Below the pieces are notes generated by a model. That model was not told the origin of the DNA. It worked only from the letters and a program-made list of their open reading frames with translations, and ran no database searches. The position numbers and the translations under genes are program-made. 64,000 nucleotides of DNA from Nocardioidaceae bacterium (GTDB lineage Bacteria; Actinomycetota; Actinomycetes; Propionibacteriales; Nocardioidaceae): assembly GCA_030447805.1 (NCBI GenBank), contig JAUJOE010000001.1:228925-292924 (forward strand). Reading direction: 5' to 3'. Each line of letters starts with the position of its first letter. The stretch's first letter is position 1. Positions 8,553 to 17,662 of the stretch are shown here, piece by piece.

Positions 8553-10055
8553 ATGACGAGTAGCGTCCAGGCCCCTCCAGCCCCTCCGGAGAACCCCCAG
8601 ATCGCGATCAACGACATCGGCACGGCGGAGGACTTCCTCGCCGCGATCGACGCGACAATCAAGTACTTCAACGACGGCGACATCGTCGACGGCACCATCG
8701 TCAAGGTCGACCGCGACGAGGTCCTCCTGGACATCGGTTACAAGACCGAGGGCGTCATCCCGTCCCGTGAGCTGTCGATCAAGCACGACGTCGACCCGAG
8801 TGACGTCGTGTCGGTCGGCGACGAGGTCGAAGCGCTGGTGTTGCAGAAGGAAGACAAAGAGGGGCGATTGATCCTGTCCAAGAAGCGCGCCCAGTACGAG
8901 CGCGCCTGGGGCACGATCGAGAAGGTCAAGGAAGAGGACGGCATCGTCACGGGCACCGTCATCGAGGTCGTCAAGGGCGGTCTGATCATCGACATCGGCT
9001 TGCGCGGCTTCTTGCCCGCGTCGCTTGTCGAGATGCGCCGCGTGCGCGACCTGCAGCCGTACGTCGGCCGCGAGCTCGAGGCGAAGATCATCGAGCTCGA
9101 CAAGAACCGCAACAACGTCGTGCTGTCGAGGCGGGCGTGGCTCGAGCAGACTCAGTCCGAGGTCCGGCAGAACTTCCTCACCCAGCTGCAGAAGGGGCAG
9201 GTCCGGCCCGGTGTGGTGTCGTCGATCGTCAACTTCGGTGCGTTCGTCGACCTTGGTGGCGTCGACGGCCTCGTGCACGTGTCGGAGCTGTCGTGGAAGC
9301 ACATCGACCACCCGAGCGAGGTCGTCGAGGTGGGCCAGGAGGTCACCGTCGAGGTGCTCGACGTCGACATGGACCGCGAGCGGGTCTCGCTGTCGCTGAA
9401 GGCGACGCAGGAAGACCCCTGGCAGCAGTTCGCCAGGATGCACCAGATGGGCCAGATCGTGCCGGGCAAGGTCACCAAGCTGGTGCCGTTCGGCGCGTTC
9501 GTCCGCGTCGAGGAGGGCATCGAGGGCCTCGTGCACATCTCCGAGCTCGCCGAGCGGCACGTCGAGATCCCCGAGCAGGTCGTCCAGGTCGGCGACGACG
9601 CGATGGTCAAGATCATCGACATCGACCTCGACCGGCGCCGCATCTCCTTGTCGCTGAAACAGGCGAACGAGGGCGTCGACGCGACGTCCGACGACTTCGA
9701 CCCGGCGCTTTACGGCATGGCGGCCAACTACGACGAGGCCGGCAACTACCTCTACCCGGAGGGCTTCGACGCGGAGAGCGGCGAGTGGCTCGAGGGGTAC
9801 GACACACAGAAGGCCACGTGGGAACGGCAGTACGCCGAGGCGCACAGCCGTTGGGAGGCTCACAAGAAGCAGATCGAGGACGCCCAGAAGGCCGATGTCG
9901 AAGCGGGTGAGGTGTCGGACTACTCATCCGACGATACAGACCCGGCGACTCCCGTGGCGGCTCCGACACCGGCTACGGCGACCCCTGCCGAGGGAGCGCT
10001 GGCCTCTGATGAGGCGCTGCAGGCTCTTCGCGAGAAGCTCACTGGCGGCCAGTAG
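8553..10055 (+). CDS. rpsA: 30S ribosomal protein S1
   Basis: 500 residues from ATG 8553; the frame is open further upstream but the conserved protein starts with MTSSVQAPPAPP. Four S1 RNA-binding motifs follow in order, each with the typical start (VDGTIVKVDRDEVLLDIGYK, VTGTVIEVVKGGLIIDIGLR, RPGVVSSIVNFGAFVDLGG, VPGKVTKLVPFGAFVRVEEG) and end (VLSRR, VSLSLKA, ISLSLKQ). The acidic, Ala/Pro-rich C-terminal tail is usual in actinobacteria. S1 helps mRNA bind the 30S subunit. In this phylum coaE usually follows rpsA; here an SGNH lipoprotein does, and only coaE remnants appear 3 kb downstream. Confidence 0.97.
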   Translation: MTSSVQAPPAPPENPQIAINDIGTAEDFLAAIDATIKYFNDGDIVDGTIVKVDRDEVLLDIGYKTEGVIPSRELSIKHDVDPSDVVSVGDEVEALVLQKEDKEGRLILSKKRAQYERAWGTIEKVKEEDGIVTGTVIEVVKGGLIIDIGLRGFLPASLVEMRRVRDLQPYVGRELEAKIIELDKNRNNVVLSRRAWLEQTQSEVRQNFLTQLQKGQVRPGVVSSIVNFGAFVDLGGVDGLVHVSELSWKHIDHPSEVVEVGQEVTVEVLDVDMDRERVSLSLKATQEDPWQQFARMHQMGQIVPGKVTKLVPFGAFVRVEEGIEGLVHISELAERHVEIPEQVVQVGDDAMVKIIDIDLDRRRISLSLKQANEGVDATSDDFDPALYGMAANYDEAGNYLYPEGFDAESGEWLEGYDTQKATWERQYAEAHSRWEAHKKQIEDAQKADVEAGEVSDYSSDDTDPATPVAAPTPATATPAEGALASDEALQALREKLTGGQ

Positions 10056-10083
10056 TCGCCGTAGCCGCCGGTTGGGTGGCACG

Positions 10084-11334
10084 GTGCCGATCCGGTCGCC
10101 GTACGGCTCGTCATTTCTGCCGCTGCTCGTTGTCGCTGCGCTGCTGGCGGGTTGCACCGCAGGCCAGCGCAGTGAGACCTCCACCGAGCCGGTGCCGGTC
10201 ACCGCGTCCACCACCGCGGTGCAGGGTGCGCCGGCGCCAACCCAGTGGGTGGTCACCCTCGGAGACAGCTACATCTCCGGTGAGGGTGCGCGCTGGGCGG
10301 GGAACACCAGCAAAGCGTGGAAGCGGGTCGACGCACTCGGTGCCGACGCCTATCTCGACGTACGCCACGAGGAGGAAAGCGAGCCCGGGTGCCACCGGGC
10401 AGAGGAGTCGATCGCTGAGCTTGACTACGCAGCCGTACGCGGAAAGAACCTGGCCTGCTCCGGGGCGACCACCCGGTCGCAGTGGCACGACGGCGTGTTC
10501 AAGCCCGGGTTGGACAGCTACTCCGACGGCAACGGCCACCGCGGACAGGTGGCCGCGCTGCGGCGGTTCGCGCAGTCTCATGACGTGACAGCTGTCGTGG
10601 TCTCCATCGGTGGCAACGACTTCGGGTTCGGGCCGGTGCTGGCCAGGTGCGTGAGCAGCTTCGTGCTGACCGCGGGTTCCCAGCCGCAGTACTGCTCCGA
10701 TGAGCTCGACGTGACGAGCCGCTTCACCAGTGACCGAGTGCAGGCGGTGGCCGCAGAGATTGCCGCGGCTCTCGACAGGGTGTCCACGGCTATGTCGCGA
10801 GCCGGCTACCGCCAGCAGGCCTACCGCCTCATCGTGTTGACCTATCCGGCTCCGGTGCCTCCTGGGCCGAAGATCCGCTACCCGGAGACCCTCCGCGCCC
10901 GCTACGTCGTCGGCGGGTGCCCCCTCTTCGACGCCGACGCCACCTGGGCCGGCACCGCACTCCAGGCGATCAACGCGGCGGTGAGCCGCGGAGTACGTCG
11001 AAGCGGCGCGCCCAACGCCAGCCTGTTGGACATGAGCCGGGCGTTCGACGGGCACCGGCTCTGCGAACGGGGCGTAGGGCAGCTGGAGGAGGTGGGACTT
11101 TCGTCATGGCGTGACCCGGTCGCAGTCGACCGGCTGGAATGGGTCAGCAAGCTCACCGCCGCCGCCTGGTTTCCGTGGCAGGTGCAGGGGTCCGTGCACC
11201 CGGGCTACTTCGGGATGCTGGCCGAGCGGTCATGCGTCCGCCAGGCGCTTCGCGATGCGAGCCGCCGGGTCAGCCGCTGTGTGATCGCCGGCGCCGGGCT
11301 GCGTGGCGGTGAACCGGTGATGTCGCTGCGGTGA
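10084..11334 (+). CDS. SGNH/GDSL hydrolase lipoprotein
   Basis: About 416 residues from GTG 10084. The signal sequence ends in a lipobox (LLVVAALLAGC), so the protein should be anchored to the outer face of the membrane. The SGNH blocks are visible: TLGDSYISGEG (Ser), ACSGATT (Gly), VSIGGNDFGFG (Asn) and GSVHPGYFG near the C terminus (His). It is probably an esterase or lipase acting on cell-envelope or external esters. Several Cys pairs (C-x-CHRAEE, CVSS, YCSDE, CERG) suggest disulfides. It starts 28 bp after rpsA and may share transcription. Confidence 0.85.
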   Translation: MPIRSPYGSSFLPLLVVAALLAGCTAGQRSETSTEPVPVTASTTAVQGAPAPTQWVVTLGDSYISGEGARWAGNTSKAWKRVDALGADAYLDVRHEEESEPGCHRAEESIAELDYAAVRGKNLACSGATTRSQWHDGVFKPGLDSYSDGNGHRGQVAALRRFAQSHDVTAVVVSIGGNDFGFGPVLARCVSSFVLTAGSQPQYCSDELDVTSRFTSDRVQAVAAEIAAALDRVSTAMSRAGYRQQAYRLIVLTYPAPVPPGPKIRYPETLRARYVVGGCPLFDADATWAGTALQAINAAVSRGVRRSGAPNASLLDMSRAFDGHRLCERGVGQLEEVGLSSWRDPVAVDRLEWVSKLTAAAWFPWQVQGSVHPGYFGMLAERSCVRQALRDASRRVSRCVIAGAGLRGGEPVMSLR

Positions 11335-11343
11335 CGTGGTGCT

Positions 11344-11529
11344 TCACTGATGAGGTCTGACCGAGTACGGCGTGCTCGGCAGCTCTGCGGGAGACCAGTC
11401 TCGGGGCAGGCCGGAAGACGACCGGAAACCGTAGCCGTCGGCCTTGATGATCGTCGTGAGCCGCCAGCTGAACCAGGAGCTGACAGCGGACACGACGAGG
11501 AAAAGGATCAGCATCTGTAAGGGGTCCAT
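11344..11529 (-). CDS. small single-pass membrane protein, unknown
   Basis: 61 residues starting at ATG 11529, preceded by GAGGTGAAC. The frame is open upstream, but this start has the ribosome binding site and gives an N terminus of MDPLQMLILFLVVSAVSSWF, a single membrane helix. The C-terminal 35 residues are soluble, with GYGFRSSSGLPRDWSPAELP. I do not recognise the family. It is convergent with the SGNH hydrolase gene (9 bp between stops) and divergent from the subtilase. Confidence 0.6.
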   Translation of the reverse strand: MDPLQMLILFLVVSAVSSWFSWRLTTIIKADGYGFRSSSGLPRDWSPAELPSTPYSVRPHQ

Positions 11530-11735
11530 GAGTTCACCTCGTTGCAACCAGGTTACTCCTCGGCGCTGGGGGTGGTCCACCACCACGGCGCCCCTTGTCC
11601 ACTTCACCAGTTCCGCACGAGCATGGCGCGTAAGTTGCGATTGTCTGCGCTGCTGGCAACAATGTGGGGCAGACCGTGACTTTTTGCCCGCCCGGACGTT
11701 GAACCGCGGGAAGTCCGCCACCGAAAGGACCCGTC

Positions 11736-12803
11736 TTGCGCCTCCATGCCCCGCGAGCATCTGCACTTGCCGCGATCAGCGCGACCGCCCTGCTGCTTGC
11801 CAGCACCCTCCCAGCCTCCGCCGCCACCAACGACCCGCTGCGCACCAAGCAGTGGGGTCTCGACCAGGTACGCGCCGAACAGGCGTGGTCGACATCGACC
11901 GGCGTGGGGGCCGTGGTTGCCATCGTCGACACCGGTGTCGACCTCAAGCACCCTGACCTCACCGGGCAGCTGGTTTCGGGCGCGACGTTCACCGGTTGTG
12001 GCAAGGGAGCGCGGCCCTGCGGGAACGGTGACTTCCGGGGACCCGACGGCAAGAACAACGGCGACGAGCATGGCACCCACGTGGCGGGAATCGTGGCCGC
12101 CGCGACCAACAACGGCGTTGGCATTGCCGGCGTGGCCCCCGGCGCGAAGTTGATGCCGGTCAAGGTGCTCGAGAACGGCTCCGGCAGCTACGGCGACATC
12201 GCCGACGGTATCCGGTGGGCGGCTGACAACGGTGCTGACGTCGTCAACCTCAGTCTCGGCGGCCTCCCCGGCACGCAGGCACTCGCCATCACCGGCCTCG
12301 AGTCGAAACTGACCAACGCGCTTGCGTACGCCCGCTCGAAAGGGGTCCTCGCAGTCGCTGCCGCCGGCAACAGCGCGACCCCGCTGTGCAACGACCCGGC
12401 GTTCACCAGCAAGAACGTGATCTGCGTGGCGGCTACTGATCGCCGCGAGGTCAAGAGCTGGTACTCAGAGCTTCCGGTCAAGCCCGACCTGAAGGCGGTG
12501 GCCGCGCCGGGTGGGGCTGGCCTGGTCAGTTGCGACGACGACATCTGGTCGACGGTGCCGTCAGGCACCGGCTCCGCCGGCTGCCGCCAGGCCAACTACG
12601 ACGCCTACGCGGGTACGTCGATGGCCACCCCGCACGTCGCGGGCGTCGCCGCACTGCTGTTCGGCCAAGGCCGCTCGGTGGCAGGCGTCGAGGCGTCGCT
12701 GCTGAAGACGTCCCGCCAGCCCGTCACCGGCCTGCGCGGGGTCTACACGCCGGCGTACGGTTACGGCATCGTCGTCGACGCTGCCGCCGCGGTGCGCTAC
12801 TGA
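11736..12803 (+). CDS. secreted S8 family serine peptidase (subtilase)
   Basis: 355 residues, TTG start at 11736 with AAAGGA upstream; the only nearby ATG is out of frame. The signal peptide has the hydrophobic stretch AISATALLLASTLPASA. The catalytic triad is complete: Asp in VAIVDTGVDLKHPD, His in HGTHVAGIVAA and Ser in YAGTSMATPHVAG, with the oxyanion Asn in AAAGNSATP. The mature domain starts almost at once after the signal peptide, so a classical I9 inhibitor propeptide is lacking, and there is no C-terminal anchor. It is probably an exported degradative protease. Confidence 0.93.
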   Translation: MRLHAPRASALAAISATALLLASTLPASAATNDPLRTKQWGLDQVRAEQAWSTSTGVGAVVAIVDTGVDLKHPDLTGQLVSGATFTGCGKGARPCGNGDFRGPDGKNNGDEHGTHVAGIVAAATNNGVGIAGVAPGAKLMPVKVLENGSGSYGDIADGIRWAADNGADVVNLSLGGLPGTQALAITGLESKLTNALAYARSKGVLAVAAAGNSATPLCNDPAFTSKNVICVAATDRREVKSWYSELPVKPDLKAVAAPGGAGLVSCDDDIWSTVPSGTGSAGCRQANYDAYAGTSMATPHVAGVAALLFGQGRSVAGVEASLLKTSRQPVTGLRGVYTPAYGYGIVVDAAAAVRY

Positions 12804-13051
12804 CACCACCCGTCCGAGCCCCGGTGCCTGCTGGTGCCTGGCGCCGAAACTCGGCGTGCACCGCAGGGTCACCGCGGCGGTGTCATCGAGTAAGGCCTGG
12901 CGACGCCCACTGTCCGACGACGAGCCATCGGCCTTGACCGCAATGACCCACTGAGCCGAGATGGCATGGCAGTAATCCTGCGATGCGTGGAATGTCACCA
13001 GTGGCAGGGAAGCCAACTATGGTCTGGCATGTCATACTGGCGGTGCTGAAG

Positions 13052-13165
13052 ATGGCAGTTGTCGTGTACGACGGCGTCGAGCCATTCGAGCTTGGGGTGC
13101 TGTGTGAGCGCGTGGGGCGGGACCGCCGAGACTCCGGAGTTCCCATGTTGGCACGATCTGCACTC
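13052..13165 (+). pseudogene. GlxA/AraC-family regulator, N-terminal fragment
   Basis: ATG 13052 starts MAVVVYDGVEPFELGVLCE, a close match to the DJ-1/PfpI-like N terminus of GlxA-type AraC regulators. Similarity is lost after about 36 codons, and the frame continues into DNA that matches coaE instead. The 248 bp upstream, back to the subtilase stop, contain no recognisable gene. This fragment is one of five interleaved remnants between 13.05 and 14.24 kb. Confidence 0.65.
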
Positions 13166-13175
13166 CCGTGCCTGG

Positions 13176-13310
13176 TCGGGCCGTGGTTATCGACGCCGAC
13201 CTGCTGGCCCGCGAAGTTGTTGCACCGCCGGAACGCCTGGCCTTGCGGACATCCTCGTTGCCTTCGGTCCAGGCGAGGCTGGGCATCGGCGACGACGGTG
13301 CCACGTCGAC
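13176..13310 (+). pseudogene. coaE (dephospho-CoA kinase) fragment, copy A part 1
   Basis: The fragment reads VVIDADLLAREVVAP and, one frame over, GTPGLADILVAFGPG. Together these are the CoaE segment after the P-loop (VIDAD-ALAREVVAPGTPGLA). The P-loop part itself is missing. The same stretch recurs in more degenerate form at about 13827-13925. At least one frameshift lies near 13222. Confidence 0.6.
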
Positions 13311-13317
13311 GTGTTGC

Positions 13318-13581
13318 GCCGCCATGGCACAGGTCACATGTGACGTTCTGTATGTCGAGGACGGTCCGATCGACGTCTGCAGGATCCGCGGCGGGGCTGA
13401 CGCGTGTCTGCACCTTCTCCGCAAAGAGTTCGGAGCCGGGATCGCTGCCACGGTGGCTCGCCGGATGGTGGTCGCGCCGCACCGAGACGGCGGACAGGCA
13501 CAGTTCATTGACTCACCGATCGCGGAGACCACGGCTGACACCTTGCAGCCAGTTCTTGAGTGGATCGAGTCGCAGCGTTGA
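13318..13581 (+). pseudogene. GlxA/AraC-family regulator, middle fragment
   Basis: The frame reads VLYVEDGPI, then DACLHLLRKEFGAGIAATVA, RRMVVAPHRDGGQAQFIDSP and LQPVLEWIESQR, ending at TGA 13581. This is the end of the DJ-1-like domain and the linker to the AraC DNA-binding domain of GlxA-type regulators, with a short deletion where the catalytic-like TSAG segment should be. The helix-turn-helix half is absent. It sits between two pieces of coaE, so it is part of a rearranged region. An in-frame run from 13168 would make a 137-residue coaE/AraC chimera, which I regard as accidental. Confidence 0.65.
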
Positions 13582-13584
13582 AGA

Positions 13585-13730
13585 CCTGGCAGCGAGGGCC
13601 GCGGTGGGCGTTCACGTACCACATCCCGCTGCTGGTCGAGACAGACGAGACGTCAAGGCGATCGCTTCGACGTGCTCGGTGAGGGGGGTGGTTATCGACT
13701 CCACCGACCCAGCGACGTAGCTCGCCCGCT
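13585..13730 (+). pseudogene. coaE fragment, copy A part 2
   Basis: In different frames it reads HIPLLVET and VVIDSTDPAT. These are the CoaE motifs from the lid/adenine region (D-IPLLVE and V-VD-TDPATQ). It directly precedes a second, longer coaE remnant, so parts of two coaE copies lie in tandem. No open frame spans it. Confidence 0.5.
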
Positions 13731-13744
13731 TGAGACCGGCCGGG

Positions 13745-14235
13745 TGAGCCGGCTTCGGGTCGGCCTCCTGGCGGGATCGTCAGGAAAGTCCAGCGTGAGT
13801 GCGATCCTGGCCGACCGCGGCGCCTTGGTTATCGACGCCGACGGGCTGGGAGTTGTTGCACCAGGAACGCCCGGCCTTGCAGACATCCGCCTTCGGTCCA
13901 GGAGCATCGGCGACGACGGAGCCTCGACCGCGGATGGCGCAGCGGGTCTTCGACGATCCCGCCGCCCGGCACCATGTCATCGATCCGCTCCGGCTCGAGA
14001 TCTCGCAGGCGGCGGCCGACGCCGTGGTCGTACACGACATCCCGCTGTTGTCGAGACCAGTCGTCGTGGTCGTGACGTACAGGTGGAGCGGCTGACCCAG
14101 CGCGGTCGGCGGTACGGAAGCGACCGAGAGGACCGCCTTGCCCTCGCGGACCATGTCGTCGACAACTCCGGCTCGCTCGAACAGTTACGAACTGTGGTCG
14201 ACCAGTTGTGGACGGCCCTCAACGACCATTCGGGG
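13745..14235 (+). pseudogene. coaE (dephospho-CoA kinase), degenerate copy B
   Basis: Nearly the full CoaE length is recognisable but broken. The start reads LRVGLLAGSSGKSSVSAILA, where a normal P-loop (GGIGSGKS) has decayed. Then comes LVIDAD with a 4-5 residue deletion before VVAPGTPGLADI; then, in another frame, MAQRVFDDPAARHHVIDPLR and AVVVHDIPLL; finally the C-terminal ALADHVVDNSGSLEQLRTVV back in the first frame. CoaE catalyses the last step of CoA synthesis and is essential, so a working copy must exist elsewhere. Its presence about 3.7 kb after rpsA fits the ancestral rpsA-coaE order. Confidence 0.7.
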
Positions 14236-14267
14236 GTACGGGGGTGTGTCGCCGGTAGGGGTGTGCG

Positions 14268-15233
14268 TCAGGCGGCGAGGTCTGGGTCGGCAAGCTTGCG
14301 CAACTGGGCGAGTGCCTCACGCTCGAGCTGGCGGACCCGCTCGGCTGATACGCCGTGCCGGGCGCCGATATCGGCCAGCTTCTCCTGCCGGCCGTCGACG
14401 AGTCCGTACCGCGACCTGATCACGTCGGCGGAGCGCTCGTCGAGCAGCTCCACCAAGTCGTCAAGGCGCTGCCGCGACTCCACGTCGAGGAACGCCGAGT
14501 CGGGCCCTGGGGTCGTCTCGCGGGCCACCAGGTCGCCAAGCGAGGTGTCTCCGTCGTCGTCTACCGGCGTGTCGAGACTGACGTGGTCGCGGCCCCAGCT
14601 GATCAGGTCGAGCACCCGCTCGACGGTCATACCGAGCTCGGCGGCGATCTCCTCCGGCTCGGGGTCGTGGCCGAGTTGGCGCTCCAGGGTACGGCGAGCG
14701 GAGCCGATCTGGTTGAGCTCCTCGACCACGTGGACGGGAAGACGCACGACGCGGGCCTGCTGGGCGATGCCGCGGGTGATCGCCTGGCGGACCCACCAGG
14801 TGGCGTAGGTCGAGAACTTGAAGCCCTTGGCGTAGTCGAACTTCTCGACGGCGCGGATCAGGCCGGTGTTGCCCTCCTGCACCAGGTCGAGCATCGGCAT
14901 GGCGGAGCGGCCGTACTTGCGAGCGATCGAGACGACAAGGCGCAGGTTGGCCTGGATGAACTGGCGGGTGGCCCGCTCACCGTCTTCGGCCAGCCACTCA
15001 AGCTCTTCGCGCCGAGCTCCGCGCGATGCCCCGTTCCCGCGGTTGCCTACCCGGCCGGTGTCGAGCAGGTACCTCGCAAACAGGCCAGCTTCGATGGCCT
15101 TGGAGAGCTCTACCTCGGTCGCAGCGTCAAGCAGCGGAGTGCGGGCGATCTCGTCCAGGTAGAGGCCCACACTGTCGCGGCCCTCGATGGACCCGTCGCG
15201 TGAGTGCGATGGGGTTGTACGGCGTGTCGTCAC
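14268..15233 (-). CDS. sigB: RNA polymerase sigma factor, group 2 (SigB-type)
   Basis: 321 residues from GTG 15233, with AGGAGAAGGA immediately upstream; longer in-frame starts lack a binding site. Region 1.2 (DSVGLYLDEIARTPLL), region 2 ([38 protein letters not shown]), region 3 and region 4 (LVDGRQEKLADIGARHGVSA) are complete. Unlike SigA at 26.8 kb it has no long N-terminal extension. It matches principal-like stationary/stress sigma factors of actinomycetes, and the sigB/sigA proximity is seen in mycobacteria. It is convergent with the coaE remnants. Confidence 0.88.
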   Translation of the reverse strand: MTTRRTTPSHSRDGSIEGRDSVGLYLDEIARTPLLDAATEVELSKAIEAGLFARYLLDTGRVGNRGNGASRGARREELEWLAEDGERATRQFIQANLRLVVSIARKYGRSAMPMLDLVQEGNTGLIRAVEKFDYAKGFKFSTYATWWVRQAITRGIAQQARVVRLPVHVVEELNQIGSARRTLERQLGHDPEPEEIAAELGMTVERVLDLISWGRDHVSLDTPVDDDGDTSLGDLVARETTPGPDSAFLDVESRQRLDDLVELLDERSADVIRSRYGLVDGRQEKLADIGARHGVSAERVRQLEREALAQLRKLADPDLAA

Positions 15234-15423
15234 GGGTCCTTCTCCTCTAGCGGTGCTCACCCGACACTTATGTAACGCGGCGGGCAAGCCAGGCATTCCT
15301 GCCGTATCTGTCATTGGGGCTGTACTTGTCGTTGAAAAGGCTGTCCACCGGAATGGACGTACAAGGATTGACGCTGGATCCTGGCCGCTACGTTGCCCTT
15401 CTCAGCATGTTCTTACCGCGGCG

Positions 15424-17610
15424 TTACCCAGAAGTGATCAGATCTTCCCGCCATCGTGGCTTTTGCGGTGCACCGCAGGTGTCAATGATCCAGGCGTGGT
15501 AATCGGCCGTCTCCCGCCAGGCGTCGTACCGCCCGCTCATGCCACCGTGTCCGGCGCTCATCTCACACTTGAGCAGGATCGGTCGGTCTCCGGTGGCGGT
15601 GGCGCGCAGCTTGGCGGTCCACTTTGCTGGTTCGACGTAGAGGACCCGGGTGTCGTGGATCGAGGTGAGGGAGTAGATCGCCGGGTACGCCTTCGCCTCG
15701 ACGTTCTCGTACGGCGTGTAGGACTTGATGTAGGCGTAGGTCTCCGGGTCGTGCAGCGGGTCGCCCCACTCGTCCCATTCGATCACCGTCAGCGGTAGGG
15801 ACGGGTCGAGGATGCTCGTCAGCGCGTCGACGAACGGCACCTGCGCCACGATGCCGGCGAACAGGTCAGGCGCAGCGTTGGCCACTGCGCCCATGAGCAG
15901 CCCACCAGCGCTGCCACCCAACGCGACCATCCGGTCGGGACTTGTCCAACCGGTCCGCAGCAGGTGTTCGGCGGTGTCGATGAAGTCCGTGAACGTGTTC
16001 TTCTTCTGGAGGAGCTTGCCTTCCTCGTACCATCGGCGCCCCATCTCACCGCCACCGCGGACGTGGGCGAGCACGAAGACAATGCCGCGGTCGAGCAGTG
16101 ACAGCCGGGCGATGCTCAGGTAGGGGTCGATCGAGGTCTCGTAGGACCCGTAGCCGTAGACGAGCAGGGGGGAGTTGCTTCGCGGCGCCACCTGCGCGTG
16201 GTGGACGATCGAGATCGGCACCCGGGCGCCGTCCCGGGCGGTCACCCATTCGCGGGTCTGCACATAGTCGGCCGGGTCGTATCCGCCCAGCACTGGTTGC
16301 TGTTTGCGGACGTGTCGCTCGCCGGTGCGCGGGTCGTAGTCCACAACGGTGGCTGGGGTCAGCCAGGACGAGTAGGCCAGCCGTACGAACGGCTCGCGCC
16401 AGTCGGAGAACCCGGTGGCCGAGGCATCGAACATCGGCTCGTCGAAGCCGATGTTGGTGCCGCCGCCGATACCGTCGCCGGTCAGGGCGAAGGTGCGTAC
16501 CTGCGGTAAACCACCCTCGCGGAGGTTCACCGCGAGGGTGCTCGCCGAGACCGACACGTCACTGAGCCGCACCGTGTCGCTCGGTGCGATGACTGCCCGC
16601 AGCTCGGCAAGAGACGTCATCGTCACCGGAGCAATGCCGAGGGTGAAGTTGACGGCGTCGCGATTGTGCAACACGACGAGGCAGTCCTCGCCATCGACGA
16701 CGGCGTGGTCGACGTCGTACTCGACACCGTTGGCACGGGGCACGACGACACGGAACTCCCCGGTGGGGTCGGCGGCGTCGAGCAGCCGGTGTTCGCTGGT
16801 GACCTTCGAGCCCGACGAGATCAGCAGGAAACGATCCGACGTCGTTCGGGTCACCGATGTCCAGAACCGCTCGTCGGTCTCTTCGTGGACCAGTACGTCG
16901 GTCGAGCCGTCGCTGCCGAGCGCGTGGCGCCAGATCTTGTTGGGGCGCCACGCCTCGTTGACTGTCGAGTAGAACAGGTACGACCCGTCGGTCGACCAGG
17001 TGACGCCGTGCAACGTGTTGTCGATCGAGTCGGGCAGCAGGTCTCCGGTGCTCAGGCTCTTGACCTGGACTCGGTAGCGCTCAGCACCGGTGAGGTCGGT
17101 GGAGTAGGCCAGCAGCCGCTCATCCAATGACACTGAGAAGGCACCGAGGGCGAAGAAGTCGTGACCGGCCGCGAGAGCGTTGCAGTCAAGCAGAACCTGC
17201 TCACCGTCGACCGCCTGACCCGGCCGGAGATCTGGGGGCGTCCAGTCGTCGGCGGAGGACGCCGGGCAGCGGCACACAATCGGGTACTGCTGGCCCTCGG
17301 CGGTCCGGCGGTAGTACCAGTAGCTTCCGGTCCGGCTCGGCACGGACAGGTCGGTTTCCTGGGTCCGGGTCTTGATTTCGGTGTAGATCGTCTCGCGCAA
17401 CTCGGCAAGGTGGGCGGTCTGCGCTGCGGTGTAGGTGTTCTCCGCCTCGAGATAGGCGAGCGTTCGCGGATCGTCCCTGTCGCGCAGCCACTCGTAGTCG
17501 TCGACGAACACGTCCCCGTGGTGAGACCGCTCACGGGGTCGCCTGTCGGCCACCGGCGGAGCGGGCTGGGAGGGGTCGATGGAGGTGGGGGAGAGGGAGG
17601 TGTCCGTCAC
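15424..17610 (-). CDS. S9 family peptidase (oligopeptidase B / prolyl oligopeptidase type)
   Basis: About 728 residues; GTG 17610 is the likely start (VTDTSLSPTS), since the sequence before it overlaps the divergent pxpA leader. The N-terminal beta-propeller is followed by the alpha/beta hydrolase domain with LLVYGYGSYE, the nucleophile elbow VALGGSAGGLLMG (Ser), Asp in SIHDTRVLY and His in SAGHGGMSGR. The HDTRV...GHGG arrangement is typical of oligopeptidase B, which cuts short peptides after basic residues. There is no signal peptide, so it is probably cytoplasmic. Divergent from pxpA with about 50 bp between starts. Confidence 0.92.
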   Translation of the reverse strand: MTDTSLSPTSIDPSQPAPPVADRRPRERSHHGDVFVDDYEWLRDRDDPRTLAYLEAENTYTAAQTAHLAELRETIYTEIKTRTQETDLSVPSRTGSYWYYRRTAEGQQYPIVCRCPASSADDWTPPDLRPGQAVDGEQVLLDCNALAAGHDFFALGAFSVSLDERLLAYSTDLTGAERYRVQVKSLSTGDLLPDSIDNTLHGVTWSTDGSYLFYSTVNEAWRPNKIWRHALGSDGSTDVLVHEETDERFWTSVTRTTSDRFLLISSGSKVTSEHRLLDAADPTGEFRVVVPRANGVEYDVDHAVVDGEDCLVVLHNRDAVNFTLGIAPVTMTSLAELRAVIAPSDTVRLSDVSVSASTLAVNLREGGLPQVRTFALTGDGIGGGTNIGFDEPMFDASATGFSDWREPFVRLAYSSWLTPATVVDYDPRTGERHVRKQQPVLGGYDPADYVQTREWVTARDGARVPISIVHHAQVAPRSNSPLLVYGYGSYETSIDPYLSIARLSLLDRGIVFVLAHVRGGGEMGRRWYEEGKLLQKKNTFTDFIDTAEHLLRTGWTSPDRMVALGGSAGGLLMGAVANAAPDLFAGIVAQVPFVDALTSILDPSLPLTVIEWDEWGDPLHDPETYAYIKSYTPYENVEAKAYPAIYSLTSIHDTRVLYVEPAKWTAKLRATATGDRPILLKCEMSAGHGGMSGRYDAWRETADYHAWIIDTCGAPQKPRWREDLITSG

Positions 17611-17662
17611 GACGGCGACGTTACCGGCTGCGCGACGACACGACACCGATGACAATGGCGTG

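Noticed and set aside
8493..9863. 456-codon open frame on the minus strand opposite rpsA
   Set aside because: Low-complexity Asp/Val/Arg-rich translation that mirrors the codon bias of rpsA; no start signal or family motif.
13168..13581. 137-codon chimeric frame joining coaE and GlxA segments
   Set aside because: The fusion joins unrelated fragments of two enzymes without a plausible start; taken as accidental openness in a decayed region.
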